Below, one piece after another: positions 4,411 through 5,953 of a stretch of DNA of 5,953 nucleotides. Every line of letters begins with the position of its first letter. The stretch's first letter is position 1. The stretch is from Gammaproteobacteria bacterium. GTDB lineage: Bacteria; Pseudomonadota; Gammaproteobacteria; Steroidobacterales; Steroidobacteraceae. Location of the stretch: assembly GCA_030040525.1 (NCBI GenBank), contig JASHTN010000015.1:1-5953 (forward strand), in the 5' to 3' direction. The notes beneath the pieces are model-generated. The model was not told the origin of the DNA, did no database searches, and was given only the letters and a program-made list of their open reading frames with translations. The position numbers were made by a program, and so were the translations under genes.

Positions 4411-5730
4411 ATGAGCCGGCCCGCGAGCCACAGCGCGATCCGGGAAGAGGCGCGCGCACGGGATGCCGCCGATCCCCTCGCGACGTTTCGTGAGCGCTTC
4501 GCCCTGCCCGAAGGCCGCGACGGTGCGCCGCTCACCTATCTCTGCGGCCACTCGCTCGGGCTCGCGCCGCGCGGCGCCCGCGAGCTGGTCGACGCCGAGC
4601 TCGAGGCGTGGGCGCGGCTCGCCGTCGAAGGCCACGAGCAGGCGTCGCGGCCGTGGATCCCGTACCACGAGAACCTGACCGCGGGCCTCGCATCCCTGAC
4701 CGGCGCGCTGCCCGAGGAAGTGGTCGCCATGAACTCGCTCACCGTGAACCTGCACCTGATGCTGGCGAGCTTCTATCGCCCCGCGCACCCGCGCACGCAG
4801 ATCCTCATCGAGGCGGGCGCCTTCTCCTCCGACCGGCACGCGGTCGCATCCCAGATCGCCTGGCACGGCCTCGAGCCCGATGCCGAGCTCATCGAGCTGG
4901 CGCCGGCTGCGGGCGCGGACATCCTGACGCACGAGGCCATCGAGGCCTGCCTCGCCGCGCGCGGCGAGCGCATCGCGCTCGTGCTGTGGCCGGGAGTGCA
5001 GTTCCGCACCGGCCAGGCGTTCGACCTGGCGCGCATTGCCCGCGCGGCGCACGCCCAGGGCTGCATCGCCGGCTTCGATCTGGCGCACTCGATCGGCAAC
5101 ACCGAGGTCGCGCTCCACGACCTCGGCGCCGATTTTGCCGTGTGGTGCAGCTACAAGTACCTGAACGGGGGGCCGGGCGCGATCGGCGGCTGCTTCGTGC
5201 ACGAGCGGCACGCGCGCGCCCAGCCGCGCGAGCGGCACAGCGGCGCGCTCCCCGGTGCCCGCCTCGCCGGCTGGTGGGGGCACGAGGAGTCGACGCGCTT
5301 TCGCATGGAGCCGCGTTTCCGCGCCGCCGCGGGCGCTGCGGCCTGGCAGGTGAGCAACCCGCCGATCCTCTCGGCCGCGCCGCTCATCGCCTCGCTGGCG
5401 CTGTTTGCCGCGGCAGGCATGCAGCGGCTGCGCGCCAAGTCGGTCGAGCTCACCGGCTTCATGGACGCGCTCGTCCGCCCCCTCGAGCCCGAAGTGCGCA
5501 TCATCACGCCGGCCGCGCCCGGGGCACGCGGCTGCCAGCTGTCACTGCGCATCGCGGGCGGCGCAGCGCGCGGCCGCCGCGTCTTCGATGCGCTACGCGC
5601 GCGCGGCATCGTCGGCGACTGGCGCTCGCCCGACATCGTGCGCGTGGCCGCAGTGCCGCTCTACAACCGCTTCGAGGAGGTGCTGCGCTTCGCGCAGCAG
5701 CTCGAAGCGGCGCTGCGGGCCACGCCGTGA
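4411..5730 (+). CDS. kynU: Kynureninase
   Basis: This PLP-dependent fold-type I (aspartate aminotransferase-like) enzyme cleaves 3-hydroxykynurenine to 3-hydroxyanthranilate and alanine, or kynurenine to anthranilate. The 439 residues cover the whole family length. Visible motifs are TYLCGHSLGLAP around residues 42-53, the PLP-contacting GFDLAHSIGN with Asp223 and His226, and the Schiff-base lysine Lys249 in CSYKYLNGGPG. LAGWWGHE and FRMEPRFRAAAGAAAWQVSNPP follow, and the C-terminal domain ends in GDWRSPDIVRVAAVPLYNRFEEV. The start is the in-frame ATG at 4411, 10 nt after the stop of the preceding gene. No Shine-Dalgarno sequence is visible, and a second ATG at 4397 is out of frame, so translation probably depends on coupling. 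The stop overlaps the GTG of the next gene by 4 nt. Together with that downstream monooxygenase, it suggests 3-hydroxykynurenine as the working substrate. Identification is firm. Confidence 0.95.
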   Translation: MSRPASHSAIREEARARDAADPLATFRERFALPEGRDGAPLTYLCGHSLGLAPRGARELVDAELEAWARLAVEGHEQASRPWIPYHENLTAGLASLTGALPEEVVAMNSLTVNLHLMLASFYRPAHPRTQILIEAGAFSSDRHAVASQIAWHGLEPDAELIELAPAAGADILTHEAIEACLAARGERIALVLWPGVQFRTGQAFDLARIARAAHAQGCIAGFDLAHSIGNTEVALHDLGADFAVWCSYKYLNGGPGAIGGCFVHERHARAQPRERHSGALPGARLAGWWGHEESTRFRMEPRFRAAAGAAAWQVSNPPILSAAPLIASLALFAAAGMQRLRAKSVELTGFMDALVRPLEPEVRIITPAAPGARGCQLSLRIAGGAARGRRVFDALRARGIVGDWRSPDIVRVAAVPLYNRFEEVLRFAQQLEAALRATP

Positions 5731-5953
5731 AGCCCGCCGGCGCCACCACCGTCAGCATCATCGGCGCCGGTCTCGCCGGAGCGCTGCTCGCCGTGCTGCT
5801 CGCGCGGCGCGGCTGGCGCGTCGAGCTGCACGAGCGCCGTGCCGATCCGCGCGAGAGCCGGCCCGAAAGCGGCCGCTCCATCAACCTGGCGCTCGCCGCG
5901 CGCGGCATGCGCGCGCTCGAGCGTGCCGGGGTGATGGAGCGCGTGCGGCCGCT
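5727..5953 (+). CDS. kmo: Kynurenine 3-monooxygenase, N-terminal part (cut by window end)
   Basis: This FAD-dependent aromatic hydroxylase uses NADPH and O2 to convert kynurenine to 3-hydroxykynurenine. Only the first 75 codons are present; the frame is open to the last base, so the gene continues outside the window. The N-terminal Rossmann motif is clear: VSIIGAGLAGALLAVLLARRGW at residues 9-30, with GAGLAG at 13-18 and the ribose-binding acidic residue at the end of the second strand, Glu36, in HERRADPR. The next conserved block, GRSINLALAARG (49-60), is distinctive for kynurenine monooxygenases among related hydroxylases. The start is a GTG sharing GTGA with the kynU stop, a 4-nt overlap that implies translational coupling. 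Family assignment is firm from motif and operon context, although the substrate-binding part is not visible. Confidence 0.92.
   Translation, partial: MKPAGATTVSIIGAGLAGALLAVLLARRGWRVELHERRADPRESRPESGRSINLALAARGMRALERAGVMERVRP

Noticed and set aside
4291..5283. Long minus-strand open frame opposite the cyclase-family gene and kynU.
   Set aside because: It is the antisense shadow of two firmly identified enzymes and has no motif of its own.

Overview
The window is very GC-rich and almost entirely coding, and it fits a high-GC proteobacterium, most likely a gammaproteobacterium. The main support is the housekeeping block rsmA-(usp)-apaG-apaH, which resembles the classical rsmA-apaG-apaH order of Gammaproteobacteria. 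This placement is an inference from gene order and protein motifs; no database search was possible.

Left block (1-2519, + strand): rsmA (16S rRNA dimethyladenosine transferase), a UspA-type universal stress protein, apaG, and apaH (symmetrical Ap4A hydrolase). The genes are tightly packed: gaps of about 30 nt, then a 4-nt GTGA overlap between apaG and apaH. The stress-protein gene sits inside an otherwise conserved rsmA-apaG-apaH order.

Middle (2516-3033): one minus-strand gene encodes a small putative lipoprotein of unknown function. Its stop codon overlaps the stop of apaH, so the two are convergent with no intergenic space. It is divergent from the next operon across a 74-bp intergenic region that holds a 23-bp near-perfect palindrome.

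Right block (3034-5953, + strand): a kynurenine-pathway operon. It encodes 3-hydroxyanthranilate 3,4-dioxygenase, a cyclase-family metal hydrolase that is the likely kynurenine formamidase, kynureninase, and the first 75 residues of kynurenine 3-monooxygenase, which runs off the window. Together these would convert N-formylkynurenine to kynurenine, 3-hydroxykynurenine, 3-hydroxyanthranilate and 2-amino-3-carboxymuconate semialdehyde, which cyclises spontaneously to quinolinate (de novo NAD) or enters tryptophan catabolism. Tryptophan 2,3-dioxygenase, which makes N-formylkynurenine, is not in the window.

I see no RNA gene, insertion sequence, CRISPR array or clear rho-independent terminator. 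No stretch over 100 bases lacks a gene. The least ordinary items are the altered metal motif of the cyclase-family protein, the thrice-repeated ATGGAGCGC mini-ORFs before it, the operator-like palindrome, and the unrecognised lipoprotein.
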